This document shows positions 38,495-49,319 of a stretch of DNA of 64,000 bases, piece by piece. The DNA is from Tetragonia tetragonoides (lineage: Eukaryota > Streptophyta > Magnoliopsida > Caryophyllales > Aizoaceae): the NCBI GenBank assembly GCA_038025085.1, contig CM076140.1, positions 30,987,501 through 31,051,500 on the forward strand, read 5' to 3'. A program made the translations under genes and the position numbers. The notes beneath the pieces were generated by a model. That model saw only the letters and a list, made by a program, of their open reading frames with translations. It was not told the DNA's origin and made no database searches. Each line of letters begins with the position of its first letter. Positions within the stretch are counted from its first letter, which is position 1.

Positions 38495-39970
38495 ATGGCC
38501 AGAGGTTTTCAAAGGGGCATGACTTTCGAACAAGCTCAACTCTCGGGACGCCTTAGGGAGGATAAGTTCGATCGTGTCCTTGCATTTATAGAGAGACAAG
38601 AAGGAGGAGAGAATCCTTTTCACTATAGAGGTGGCCCTCCCGATGAGAATGGAGACTCTAGCTCATCCCATGGCGAGTCTAGTGAGGGCTCTCGTTCTCG
38701 TTCTCCTCTGAGAAGAAGGGGACACAAGGATGATTTGAGGGACCTCAAGCTGGAAGTTTCGGACTTTGAGGGAAATCTTGACCCTAGTGACTTCCTTGAG
38801 TGGCTACGCAACATTGAGAGACTTTTTAAAGCCAAGGGCTATGATAATGACAAATGCTACAAGGTGGGATCCCTTAAGATGAAGAAGTATGCTTCTCTTT
38901 GGCTCGATAATATGCAGCAACAACGAGCAACAGAGGGCAAAAGCAAGGTCAAGACATGGAGTAAGCTCAAAACCTCGTTGACAAGGAGGTTTGTGCTCGA
39001 AAGTTACAAGCAAGACCTATACCTCCAACTCACTCAACTATCTCAAGGGGCTATGGAGGTGAAAGAATATGTCCAAGAGTTTGAGAAGCCTGTGATGTCT
39101 ACCGGTGTCATTGAAGCTCACAAACACACCATAGCACGATTTGTTCATGGCCTAAACCCTAGCATTAGGGAGAGAGTCGAGCTACAACAATTGTGGACCT
39201 TAGAAGATGCCATCAAGTTGTCTCTCAAGGTGGGCAAGCAACAAAAGGATAAGAGGTCTTACCCCAAGCTCTTTCCTAAGACCCCAACTACCTATTCTTA
39301 CGGTAGTACAAGTGGCACTAAAGACTCTAATATCAAGCAAGAAAAGAAGCTCGAGGCGAGCAAGCCTCCCTCTATGGAGAAAAGATGCTACAAGTGTCAT
39401 GGTTTTGGCCATTATAAGGTGGATTGCCCTAACAAGAAGGCCTTGACAGCGAAGGAGGCCAAAGAAATACCCACGGATATTGAGTCCGAGGGTGAACCAT
39501 TGAGTGATCCTCACTATGATGATTATGAAGAGTATGTGGAGGCGGATAGAGGTGAACTTCTAGTCACAAGGAGAGTCCTCCATGCCGAAGAGATTCCTAA
39601 AGATCGGGCTCAAAGGGAAAACATCTTCCTTACTCATTGCACTATACAAGGGAAAGTTTGTCAACTCATCATTGATGGGGGTAGTTGTGCAAATGCCTCT
39701 TCAACACTCCTTCTAGATAAGCTTGGCTTTCCTACCTCCAAGCACCCTAGCCCTTACAAGCTTCAATGGCTTAACAAGGGCGAAGAAGTCAAGGTAACTC
39801 GACAAGTTTCTATTCCTCTTTCCATTGGTACTACATATAAAGATGATGTGCTTTGTGGTGTGATTACTATGGATGCTTTCCATGTTTTGTTGGGTAGATG
39901 GTGGCTGTTTGATAGGCATGTATGGCATAATCGGAGGGCTAATACTTATTCCTTGTTCTTGGGTGAATAA
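38495..39970 (+). CDS. gag-pro: gag-protease polyprotein (element B 5' half)
   Basis: 491 codons from a clear ATG (MARGFQRGMTFEQAQ). Gag core: LEVSDFEGNLDPSDFLEWL near residue 87, KKYASLWLDNMQQQR, VKTWSKLKTSLTRRF and an LYLQLTQLSQG block. The CCHC knuckle CYKCHGFGHYKVDC is at about residues 298-311. An acidic linker follows, then the aspartic protease with LIIDGGSC (catalytic D near 394) and VLLGRWW near the end, where related elements have a GRPW-type sequence. The protease would cut the polyprotein. The stop TAA at 39968-39970 looks secondary: the same frame continues with KIILAPLLPCD for about 35 codons to the junction near 40078, as in element E after its protease. It is the longest intact frame in the window, but it has no LTR promoter or RT attached. 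Confidence 0.88.
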   Translation: MARGFQRGMTFEQAQLSGRLREDKFDRVLAFIERQEGGENPFHYRGGPPDENGDSSSSHGESSEGSRSRSPLRRRGHKDDLRDLKLEVSDFEGNLDPSDFLEWLRNIERLFKAKGYDNDKCYKVGSLKMKKYASLWLDNMQQQRATEGKSKVKTWSKLKTSLTRRFVLESYKQDLYLQLTQLSQGAMEVKEYVQEFEKPVMSTGVIEAHKHTIARFVHGLNPSIRERVELQQLWTLEDAIKLSLKVGKQQKDKRSYPKLFPKTPTTYSYGSTSGTKDSNIKQEKKLEASKPPSMEKRCYKCHGFGHYKVDCPNKKALTAKEAKEIPTDIESEGEPLSDPHYDDYEEYVEADRGELLVTRRVLHAEEIPKDRAQRENIFLTHCTIQGKVCQLIIDGGSCANASSTLLLDKLGFPTSKHPSPYKLQWLNKGEEVKVTRQVSIPLSIGTTYKDDVLCGVITMDAFHVLLGRWWLFDRHVWHNRRANTYSLFLGE

Positions 39971-40078
39971 AAGATTATTTTAGCTCCTTTGTTACCATGT
40001 GATATTGTTAATGATGAAAATGCTAAGCATGGGAAGGGCTTGTTCATGAGTATGTCCGAGGTTGAAAAGAAGAAGAAG

Positions 40079-40134
40079 ATGATGATGAATATGAAAATGA
40101 GAGTGTTATCTCTTTTAAGCCTTTGAGCTTGGTT
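40079..40134 (+). repeat. A-family LTR scrap at a recombination junction (56 bp)
   Basis: The sequence from GATGATGAATATGAAAATG to GAGCTTGGTTT matches the A1 LTR (reverse complement of about 7400-7460) and the A2 LTR near 54978. The left joint lies in GAAGAAGAAGATGATG, where the two sequences share a GAAGA/GATGA-rich stretch. The right joint is with inverted satellite at ACGCGT. Confidence 0.8.
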
Positions 40135-40945
40135 TACGCGTCTTAAAAGCTCATACGAGTAGGGTGAAAGAGATTTGAGTTCTTTTGTGTTGTATATTAA
40201 GAGAAAAGCATCCAAATACTTTGTTTGCATTCATTTAAGTGTGAAACTACACCTAGGGTGTTTACAATTACAAACAAGCTTCAACTCAAACTTTTGAATG
40301 CATTTACGCGTTTTAACAGCTCTTACGACTAGGGTGATAGAGATTGTGTTCTTTTGTGTTGTATATTAAGAGAAACCACCCAATTGTTTTGTTTGCATTC
40401 ATTTGAGTATGAAACTACACCAAGAATGTTTTAAAGTATAAACATGCTTCAACTCAAGCTTTTGAATAAATTTACGCGTTTTAAAAGCTCATACGAGTAG
40501 GGTGAAAGAGATTTGAGTTCTTTTGTGTTGTATATTTAGAGAAAGCATCCAAATACTTTTTTTTCATTCATTTGAGTGCGAAACTACACCTAGGATGTTT
40601 ACAAGTACAATCAAGCTTAAACTCAAGCTTTTGAATGCATTTACGCGTTTTAAAAGCTCATACGAGTAGGGTGAAAGAGATTTGAGTTCTTTTGTGTTGT
40701 ATATTAAGAGAAAGCATCCAAATACTTTGTTTGCATTCTTTTGAGTGTGAAACTACACCTAGGATGTTTACAGGTACAAACAAGCTTCAACTCAAGCTTT
40801 TGAATGCATTTACGCGTTTTAACAGCTCTTACGACTAGGATGATAGAATTTTAGTTATTTTGTGTTTTATTTTAAGAGAAAGCACCCAAATGTTTTATTT
40901 GCATTCTTTTGAGTATGAAACTATACTAAGAATGTTTTAAAGTAC
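40135..40945 (-). repeat. Inverted satellite block (about 0.8 kb)
   Basis: The only place where the satellite reads in the opposite direction: CGTTTTAAAAGCTC, then GAGTAGGGTGAAAGAGATTTGAG and CATTTGAGTGTGAAACTACACC. It holds about 4.8 monomers of the ordinary A and B types. It lies between the A-family LTR scrap and the element C LTR, so both inversion borders are covered by retrotransposon sequence on at least one side. Confidence 0.92.
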
Positions 40946-41790
40946 TGATGTGAATTATTTAGGGATTTTCTGTATTTTTAATAAACAACACAATAAAAGG
41001 GATATACGTCTCGAATCACTCAAGGGGTTGGGGGTTTTCGTTCAAGAATCACTCAAGAACAATACTTGCGCATCACACACAAGGGTTTCAAACTGAATCA
41101 CTCAATTTGAGGGGTAAATACTCACGTATTAATCATTAATCATCAAAGTCTATATTACAATTTCGTGGTCTCCCCTATTTATAGACAAAGAAATCTAAAG
41201 ATACTAGGAATCCTAATCCAAGTAGGAAACTAACTATGAAACTGATTACAATTGTAAAACGAACTAACTAACAACTTTCCTAATACCTAATGGACTCCTA
41301 ATGCTAATTATATTCAGATTATATCTTTCCTTAACAATAAATCACGTTTAAACAAGTAAAAGCAAACTACGACACAATAACTAAACTAAAGTCGTTGCCT
41401 TGGCGCGCAAGGAATATGTTCTATAACTTGTAACTCGTTTTTAACCATGTTGCGCTTTGAATTAGAGAAAATGCAAAGCATCAATGTTGTATATCTCGAT
41501 CATATCTTTTCACAGAGATTTGAATCATCACGTTTAGGTTTCATGTGAGCGAGTTATGACCAAAATACGAACAACTGTCAGAACTGCCAAGATTACGAGG
41601 TTCTCCATAATAAACTTGATCATATAACAAGAGCTTGAATCCCGACCTTGCAAGGAAACTCCATGTAATCATGCTTGTAGGAGCCACATTAATGCATAAC
41701 CATAAAAGCAACACGATGTATTCAAGAGTATTTGTTCCTTTGCTTGTTTCTTGGTTCTTTTCTTTAAATTGCTCACTTGCTCCCGCATCA
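40946..41790 (-). repeat. Element C 3' LTR (845 bp)
   Basis: It runs from TGATGTGAAT to CTCCCGCATCA on the plus strand, TGATG...CATCA inverted ends. The right end abuts the purine tract AAGAAAGGGAGAT. Left of it the inverted satellite ends in TTTTAAAGTAC, so the insertion lies in the TTGTACTTT segment of the monomer. A single copy. Confidence 0.85.
41176..41183 (-). promoter_or_regulatory. TATA-like box in element C LTR
   Basis: TATAAATA followed by GGGGAGACC on the minus strand, about 610 bp into the LTR. A typical plant retrotransposon promoter arrangement, inferred from position. Confidence 0.55.
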
Positions 41791-41803
41791 ATCTCCCTTT
41801 CTT
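41791..41803 (-). other. Element C polypurine tract
   Basis: AAGAAAGGGAGAT on the minus strand, immediately before TGATGCGGGAG of the 3' LTR. Confidence 0.8.
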
Positions 41804-41855
41804 CAAAAAGAATTGTCCTTAATTCTTCGTCATATAAAAGAAGTTGTAAACCTGA

Positions 41856-42407
41856 CTAAGCATGAGTGCCCAAAGTAGTTTTCATTGTAGATTCAACGTC
41901 ATACTTCGTATCCACGTGATTAACAACATAGTGAACAACATCATTGTTACTGCTTGAAGTTGTGCTCTTAGTTTTTCCATTAACTCTACTCCTCAACACA
42001 TGAGATATTGTGAAGAACTCACATGGTACATTAAGCATAGTAGGTACTGGAGGAGCGAGTGGAACATGTAATGGAACAAGAATTGTTCCCCCCATCTTGA
42101 CAACACTAGGTGGAACCATAGAACACAAATTCTGAAACGTTCCGTCATGAGAAATATTTGAAGCATCCACGATCACAATGTTAGTAATGTTGTCAACCTC
42201 ATCTTCTTGACTTACCTCATCAAATATAGGTGGTTGACTTGGGTCAAAAGAAAATTCTTCTTTGAAAAGGTCATCAACATCAAAATTCTCATCTTGTGGT
42301 TGAACAACTTCAAGAGCTTCTTGTTCCCAAAATAAAGATTCTTCTATTTGTTTTTTTTCTTGTTGAGAATCGACAACTTTTTGATTTTCTTGTTCTACTT
42401 TCATCAA
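41856..42407 (-). CDS. Element C 3'-terminal frame of unknown function
   Basis: 183 codons from MMKVEQENQ to the stop 66 bp before the 3' LTR purine tract. The N-terminal 100 residues are acidic and rich in E, Q and D (QQEKKQIEESLFWEQEALEV), probably helical or disordered. The C-terminal part has a proline/valine stretch and a serine/asparagine-rich patch. I see no catalytic motif, zinc finger or membrane segment. In position it corresponds to the unexplained region before the 3' LTR in A1 and A2, but I see no sequence similarity to it. It could be the degenerate region following protease, or non-coding sequence open by chance. Confidence 0.45.
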   Translation of the reverse strand: MMKVEQENQKVVDSQQEKKQIEESLFWEQEALEVVQPQDENFDVDDLFKEEFSFDPSQPPIFDEVSQEDEVDNITNIVIVDASNISHDGTFQNLCSMVPPSVVKMGGTILVPLHVPLAPPVPTMLNVPCEFFTISHVLRSRVNGKTKSTTSSSNNDVVHYVVNHVDTKYDVESTMKTTLGTHA

Positions 42408-42621
42408 AAAGACAGAAAATTTATCTCCAATGAGATTCGCACTCCTTTTCTCTTCAAACTCCTCTTCGATTCAATATTCTCTACAAAAGATCTTGAACTT
42501 GATTATTCTTCAACTTTGTTCTCAACAATTGTTATTTCATTCTCACTCTCTACCTTAGGTTTAGAAATACTTTCAAAACCAGATAACAAAGGTGTTAAAT
42601 AATTCGCTTTCCACAATGACG

Positions 42622-43125
42622 TCAAGCATAAGTGTTATGGACCTTGTCATGTGTAACTCTTTTAAAATCCATCCAGGGGCTACCAAATAACATGTTACAA
42701 TCATCCATGGAAACCACATCACAACGAACTACACCACCATATGACCCAATAGTAACAGGAATAAATATATACTTAGTTACCTCTATATCGCTCACCTTGT
42801 TGAACCAATGCACCTTGTATGGAGAAGGATGTTCTATGGGTGTCAAATAAAGCTTTTCTACCATGTAAGTTGACACAAAGTTCTTAGGACAACCACCATG
42901 AATAATAACGTTGCATACCTTCTCATACAATCTATATCTAGTGCAAAACATAAGTTCTTGAAATTGAGGAACTTCAATGGAATATGAGCTTATTAAACCA
43001 TTGTCCATCACATCTTCTTGTTGCTTCTTTTCCATAGCTATCATCCGCTCTTCTTGAAACTGGAAAGACGCCTTTAGATCCTCCATGGCAGTTAACAACT
43101 TTGCCATATAGTTGGGATCACCCAT
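42622..43125 (-). CDS. gag N-terminus fused to a degenerate aspartic protease (element C)
   Basis: 167 codons. Residues 1-40 (MGDPNYMAKLLTAMEDLKAS and an EERMIAMEKKQQE coil) look like the start of a gag. From about residue 66 the sequence follows the retroviral-type protease of elements B and E: VCNVIIHGGC, where the others have LIIDGGSC, then EHPSPYKVHWFNK, CDVVSMDDCNMLFGSPWMD. The catalytic aspartate is replaced by histidine near residue 76 and one residue of the motif is missing, so it should be inactive. The gag core and zinc knuckle are deleted between the two parts. After the stop a related coding stretch (WKANYLTPLLSG) goes on in another frame. It is a decayed remnant, likely not functional. 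Confidence 0.65.
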   Translation of the reverse strand: MGDPNYMAKLLTAMEDLKASFQFQEERMIAMEKKQQEDVMDNGLISSYSIEVPQFQELMFCTRYRLYEKVCNVIIHGGCPKNFVSTYMVEKLYLTPIEHPSPYKVHWFNKVSDIEVTKYIFIPVTIGSYGGVVRCDVVSMDDCNMLFGSPWMDFKRVTHDKVHNTYA

Positions 43126-43129
43126 GGCT

Positions 43130-43568
43130 TCGGTTGTTCAAAGGGTAACCCGGGGCCAGCAGCTGCAGGAGGGCTATTACGGAACTGGGTCGGTGAATGG
43201 GTAAGAGGCTTCACTGTTAATGTTGGGGTTGCATCAGTTACTAGAGCGGAATTGTGGGCATTATGGTCAGGCCTCAAGCTAGCCCACACGCTAGGTGTAC
43301 AACGCCTTTTGATTGAAACTGATTCATAGGTGGTGGTTCAGTTTTTGCAACATAATGCTCCATCCAATAGTGTTCATAGTGGTATTATTGAAGAGTGTCG
43401 TAAGCTTATGGCGGCTGGAGAAGATTTCACTTTAAAGCACGTGTATCGGGAAGCTAATGCTTGTGCCGACAAGCTCTCCAACTTCGCGTTGAACTTCCCC
43501 TTAGGTGAGCATTGGCTGGATGCTAGACCGCAATCGTTGGCTTCGCTGCTGTATCAGGACGTCTTTGG
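43130..43568 (+). pseudogene. RNase H domain fragment of a LINE-type (non-LTR) element
   Basis: The plus strand encodes CSKGNPGPAAAGGLLR, then WVGEWVRGF, VTRAELWALWSGLKLA and LLIETDS, a stop TAG at 43327-43329, then VVVQFLQH, DFTLKHVYREANACADKLS and a tail. This is the RNase H type found at the end of plant LINE polyproteins and some host genes, with catalytic E, D and D present and the first D lost at the left edge. Both ends are abrupt: the left meets element C within MASVV-coding sequence of the opposite strand, the right runs directly into satellite at GTAAATGCATTC. No poly-A tail or target duplication is visible. This is a scrap joined by recombination or repair rather than a simple insertion. 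Confidence 0.8.
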
Positions 43569-45919
43569 TAAATGCATTCAAAAGCTTCAGTTGGAGCTTG
43601 TTTGTACTTCTAAACATCCTAGGTGTAGTTTCACACTCAAATGAATAAAACAAAGTATTTGAATGCTTTCTCTTAATATACCACACAAACGAACTCAAAT
43701 CTCTTTCACCCTACTCGTGTGATCTTTTGAAACGCGTAAATGCATTCAAAAGATTGAGTTGAAGCTTGTTTGTACTTGTAAACATCCTAGGAGTAGTTTC
43801 ACACTCAAATGAATGCAAACAAATTGTTTGGATGCTTTCTCTTTATATACAACACAAAAGAACTCAAATCTCTTTCACCCTAATCGTATGAGATTTTTAA
43901 ACACGTAAATGCATTCAAAAGCTTGAGTTGAAGCTTGTTTGTACATTAAAACATTCTTTGTGTAGTTTCATACTCAAATGAATGCAGACTAAACATTTGG
44001 GTGCTTTCTCTGAATATACAACACAAAAGAACTCAATCTCTATCACCCTAGTCGTAAGAGCTGTTAAAACGCGTAAATGCATTCAAAAGCTTGAGGTGAA
44101 GCTTGTTTGTACTTCTAAACATCATAGGTCTAGTTTCACACTCAAATGAATTCAATCAAAGTATTTGGATGCTTTCTCTTAATATACAACAGAAAAGAAC
44201 TCAAATCTCTTTCACCCTACTCCTAAGAGCTTTTAAAACGCGTAAATGCATCCAAAAGCTTGAGTTGAATCTTGTTTGTACTTGTAAACATCCTAGGTTT
44301 AGTTTCACACTCAAATGAATGCAAACAAACTATTTGGATGCTTTCTCTTAATATACAACACAAAAGAACTCAAATCTCTTTCACCCTACTCGGACGAGCT
44401 TTTAAAATGCGTAAATGCATTCAAAAGCTTCAATTGGAGCTTGTTTGTACTTGTAAATTACCTAGGTGTAGTTTCACACTCAAATGAATGCAAACAAAGT
44501 ATTTGGCTGCTTTCTCTTAATATACAACACAAAAGTACTCAAATCTCCTTCACCCTACTCTTACGAGCTTTTAAAACGCTTAAATGCATTCAAAAGCTTA
44601 AGTTGAAGCTTGTTTGTACTTGTAAACATCCTTGGTATAGTTTCACACTCAAATGAATGCAAACAAAGTATTTGGATGCTTTCTCTTAATATACAACACA
44701 AAAGAACTCAAATCTCTTTCACCCTACTCGTATGAGCTTTTAAAACGCGTAAATGCATTCAAAAGCTTGAGTTGAAACTTGTTTGTACCTAAAAACATTC
44801 TTGGTGTAGTTAAATACTCAAATGAATGCAAAAAAAACATTTGGGTGCTTTCTCTTAATATACAACACAAAAGAACTCCAATCTCTTTCACCCTGCTCGT
44901 AAGAGCTTTTAAAACGCGTAAATGCATCCAAAAGCTTGAGTTGAAGCTTGTTTGTACTTGTAAACATCCTAGGTGTAGTTTCACACTCAAATGAATGCAA
45001 ACAAAGTATTTGGATGCTTTCTCTTAATATACAACACAAAAAACTCAAATCTCTTTCACCCTACTCGTATGAGCTTTTGAAACGCGTAAATGCATTCAAA
45101 AGCTTGAGTTGAAGCTTCTTTGTACTTGTAAATTACCTAGGTGAAGTTTCACACTCAAATGAATGCAAACAAAGTATTTGGCTGCTTTCTCTTAATATAC
45201 AACACAAAAGCATTCAAATCTCTTTCACCCTACTCGTACGAGCTTTTAAAATGCGTAAATGCATTCAAAAGCTTTAGTTGGAGCTTGTTTGTACTTCTAA
45301 ACATCCTAGCTGTAGTTTCACACTCAAATGAATAGAAAAAAAGTATTTGAATGCTTTCTCTTAATATACCACACAAACGAACTCAAATCTCTTTCACCCT
45401 ACTCGTGTGATCTTTTGAAACGCGTAAATGCATTCAAAAGCTTGAGTTGAAGCTTGTTTGTACTTGTAAACATCCTAGGTGTAGTTTCACACTCAAATGA
45501 ATGCAAACAAATTGTTTGGATGCTTTCTCTTTATATACAACACAAAAGAACTCAAATCTCTTTCACCCTACTCGTATGAGCTTTTTAAACACGTAAATGC
45601 ATTCAAAAGCTTGAGTTGAAGCTTGTTTGTACATTAAAACATTCTTTGTGTAGTTTCATACTCAAAGAATGCAAACTAAACATTTGGGTGCTTTCTCTGA
45701 ATATACAACACAAAAGAACTCAATCTCTATCACCCAAGTCGTAAGAGCTGTTAAAATGCGTAAATGCATTCAAAAGCTTGAGGTGAAGTTTGTTTGTACT
45801 TCTAAACATCATAGGTCTAGTTTCACACTCAAATGACTTCAATCAAAGTATTTGGATGCTTTCTCTTAACATACAACAGAAAAGAGCTCAAATCTCTTTC
45901 ACCCTACTCGTAAGAGCTT

Positions 45920-47821
45920 TCAAAACGCGTAAATGCATCCAAGAGCTTGAGTTGAAGCTTGTTGGTACTTGTAAACATCCTAGGTTTAGTTTCACACTCA
46001 AATGAATTTAAACAAATTATTTGGATGCTTTCTCTTAATATACAACACAAAAGAACTCAAATCTCTTTCACCCTACTCTTACGAGCTTTTAAAATGCGTA
46101 AATGCATTCAAAAGCTTCAGTTGGAGCTTGTTTGTAGTTCTAAACATCCTAGGTGTAGTTTCACACTCAAATGAATACAAACAAAGTATTTGAATGCTTT
46201 CTCTTAATATACCCCACAAACGAACTCAAATCTCTTTCACCCTATTCGTGTGAGCTTTGGGAACGCGTAAATGCATTGAAAAGCTTGAGTTGAAGCTTGT
46301 TTGTACTTGTAAACATCCTAGGTGTAGTTTCACACTCAAATGAATGCAAACAAAGTGTTTGGATGCTTTCTCTTTATATACAACACAAAAGAACTGAATC
46401 TCTATCACCCTAGTCGTAAGAGTTGTTAAAACGCATAAATGCATTAAAAAGCTTGAGGTGAAGCTTGTTTGTACTTCTAAACATCCTAGGTCTTGTTTCA
46501 CACTCAAATAAATTCAACAAAAGTATTTGAATGCTTTCACTTAATATACCACACAAACGAACTCAAATCTCTTTCACCCTACTCGTATGAGCTTTTGAAA
46601 CGCGTAAATGCATTCAAAAGCTTGAGTTGAAGCTTGTTTTTACTTGTAAATTACCTAGGTGTACTTTCACACTCAAATGAATGCAAACAAAGTATTTGGC
46701 TGCTTTCTCTTAATATACAACACAAAAGTACTCAAATCTCTTTTACCTTACTCGTACGAGCTTTTAAAACGCGTAAATGCATTCAAAAGCTTGAGTTGAA
46801 GCTTGGTTGTACTTGTAAACATCCTTGGTATAGTTTCACACTCAAATGAATGCAAACAAAGTATTTGGATGCTTTCTCTTAATATACAACACAAAAGAAC
46901 TCAAATCTCTTTCACCCTACTCGTACGAGCTTTTATAACGCGTAAATGCAATCAAAAGCTTGAGTTGAAGCTTGTTTGTACTTAAAAACATTCTAGGTGT
47001 AGTTTCACACTCAAATGAATACTAGCAAAGTATTTGGATGCTTTCTCTTATTATACAACACAAAAGAACTCAAATCTCTTTCACCCTACTCGTAAGAGCT
47101 TTTAAAACGCGTAAATGCATCCGAAAGCTTGAGTTGAAGCTTGTTTGTACTTGTAAACATCCTAGATGTAGTTTCACACTCAAATGAATACAAACAAAGT
47201 ATTTGGATGCTTTCTCTTAATATACCACACAAAAGAACTCAAATCTCTTTCACCCTACTCGTAGGAGCTTTTAAAACGCGTAAATGCATTCAAAAGCTTG
47301 AGTTGAAGATTGTTTGTACTTCTAAACATCCTAGGTGTAGTTTCATACTCAAATGAATGCAAACAAAACATTTGGGTGGTTTCTCTGAATATACAACACA
47401 AAAGAACTCAATCTCTATCACCCTAGTCGTAAGAGCTTTTAAAACGTGTAAATGCATTCAAAAGCTTGAGTTGAAGCTTGTTTGTACTTGTAAACAGCCT
47501 TGGTGTAGTTTCACACTCAAATGAATGCAAACAATGTATTTGGATGCTTTCTCTTAATATACAACACAAAAGAACTCAAATCTCTTTCACCCTACTCGTA
47601 TGTGCTTTTAAAACCCGTAAATGCATTCAAAAGCTTGAGTTGAAGCTTGTTTGTACTCAAAAACATTCTTGGTGTAGTTTCATACTCAAATGAATGCAAA
47701 CAAAATATTTGGGTGCTTTCTCTGAATATACAACACAAATGATGCAGGAGCATTTGAGGGCTTGTTATCTTGCACAATAAAGCATTTGGCTATTAGTTAA
47801 TTTCATCATGCATTTAGTCCT
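45920..47821 (+). repeat. 3400-bp-offset duplication, first copy
   Basis: It matches 49320-51220 at an offset of 3399-3400 bp, sharing rare variants such as GCTTGTTGGTACTTG (45957 and 49357), TTACCTAGGTGTACTTTC and GCAATCAAAAGC. It includes the first 82 bp of the LTR fragment that starts at 47740. Confidence 0.85.
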
Positions 47822-47862
47822 AATTAGTCCGTACAAGCATGATTAGTGTTAATTAAGCAAAA
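47740..47862 (+). repeat. A-family LTR start captured in satellite, copy 1 (123 bp)
   Basis: It begins TGATGCAGGAGCATTTGAGG directly after CAACACAAA of the satellite and follows the A2 3' LTR start (54526 onward) to GTTAATTAAGCA, then falls back into satellite. No other part of the element is here. The left joint is a genuine insertion edge; the right joint is a later deletion. Confidence 0.9.
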
Positions 47863-48284
47863 GAGCTTTTAAAACGCGTAAATGAATTCAAACTCAAATG
47901 AATTTAAACAAAACATTTGGGTGCTTTCTCTGAATATACAACACAAAAGAACTCAATCTCTATCACCCTAGTCGTAAGAGCTTTTAAAACGCGTAAATGC
48001 ATTCCAAAGCTTGAGTTGAAGCTTGTTTGTACTTGTAAACATCCTTGGTGTAGTTTCACACTCAAATGAATGCAAACAAAGTATTTGGATGCTTTCTCTT
48101 AATATACAACACAAAAGAAATCAAATCTCTTTCACCCTACTCGTATGAGCTTTTAAAACTCGTAAATGCATTCAAAAGCTTGAGTCGAAGCTTGTTTGTA
48201 CTCAAAAACATTCTTAGTGTAGTTTCATACTCAAATGAATGGAAACAAAATATTTGGGTGCTTTCTCTAAATATACAACACAAA

Positions 48285-48366
48285 TGATGCAGGAGCATTT
48301 GAGGGCTTGTTATCTTGCACAATAAAGCATTTGGCTATTAGTTAATTTCATCATGCATTTAGTCCT
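48285..48366 (+). repeat. A-family LTR start captured in satellite, copy 2 (82 bp)
   Basis: Same left edge (CAACACAAA then TGATGCAGG). It is cut at GCATTTAGTCCTA and continues TTTGGATGCTTTC. It shares this right edge with copy 3. Confidence 0.9.
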
Positions 48367-49319
48367 ATTTGGATGCTTTCTTTTAATATACCACACAAAA
48401 GAACTCAAATCTCTTTCACCCTACTCGTACGAGCTTTTTAAATGAATAGATGCATTCAAAAGCTTGAGTTGAAGCTTGTTTGTACTTGTAAACATCCTAG
48501 GTGTAGTTTCATACTCAAATGAATGCAAACAAAGTATTTGGATGCTTTCTTTTAATATACAACACAAAAGAACTCAAATCTCTTTCACCCTACTCGTATG
48601 AGCTTTTAAAGCGCGTAAATGCATTCAACAGCTTGAGTTAAAGCTTGTTTGTATTTTAGAACATTCTTAGTGTAGTTTCATACTCAAATGAATCCAAACA
48701 AAACATTTAGGTGCTTTCTCTGAATATAAACGACAAAAGAACTCAATCTCTGTCACCCTAGTCGTAAGAGCTGTTAAAACGCGTAAATGCATTCAAAAGC
48801 TTGAGTTGAAGCTTGTTTGTACTTCTAAACATCCTAGGTCTAGTTTCACACTCAAATAAATTCAACCAAAGTATTTGAATGCTTTCTCTTACTCAAATGA
48901 ATGCAAACAAAACATTTGGGTGCTTTCTCTTAATATACAACACAAAAGAACTCCAATCTCTTTCACCTACTCGTAAGAGCTTTTGAAACGCGTAAATGCA
49001 TCCAAAAGCTTGAGTTGAAGCTTGTTTGTACTTGTAAACATCCTAGGTGTAGTTTCACACTCAAATGAATGCAAACAAAGTATTTTGATGCTTTCTCTTA
49101 ATATACAACACAAAAGAACTCAAATCTCTTTCACCCTACTCGTAGAGCTTTTAAAATGCGTAAATGCATTCAAAAGCTTCAGTTGGAGCTTGTTTGTAGT
49201 TCTAAACATCCTAGGTGTAGTTTCACACTCAAATGAATACAAACAAAGTATTTGAATGCTTTCTCTTAATATACCACACAAACGAACTCAAATCTCTTTC
49301 ACCCTACTCGTGTGAGCTT

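Larger units (their letters stand above)
37916..40078 (+). mobile_element. Element B, 5' half: leader, gag and protease in opposite orientation
   Basis: From about 37916 the plus strand carries a retrotransposon leader, with similarity to the A2 leader around AAGTGGAAAGG, then gag and protease. It abuts the minus-strand pol half head to head with no LTR between. It ends at about 40078, inside an AAGAAGAAG stretch, where it joins an A-family LTR fragment. It may be the missing 5' half of element B flipped by self-integration or recombination, or a second, related element. I see no LTR or PBS on this side. Confidence 0.8.
40946..43129 (-). mobile_element. Element C: 5'-truncated non-autonomous LTR retrotransposon
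   Basis: An LTR (40946-41790) is followed, in reverse element order, by a polypurine tract and two minus-strand frames. The 5' LTR, PBS and most of gag are absent: the element stops at about 43129 against a LINE-type fragment on the opposite strand. No RT, RNase H or integrase is present. The family differs in LTR sequence from A, B, D and E, though its 3' LTR begins TGATGCGGGAGC like A. Confidence 0.82.

Noticed and set aside
43130..43568. Functional host RNase H gene
   Set aside because: The fragment has lost its first catalytic aspartate, carries a stop codon and has abrupt edges at both ends.
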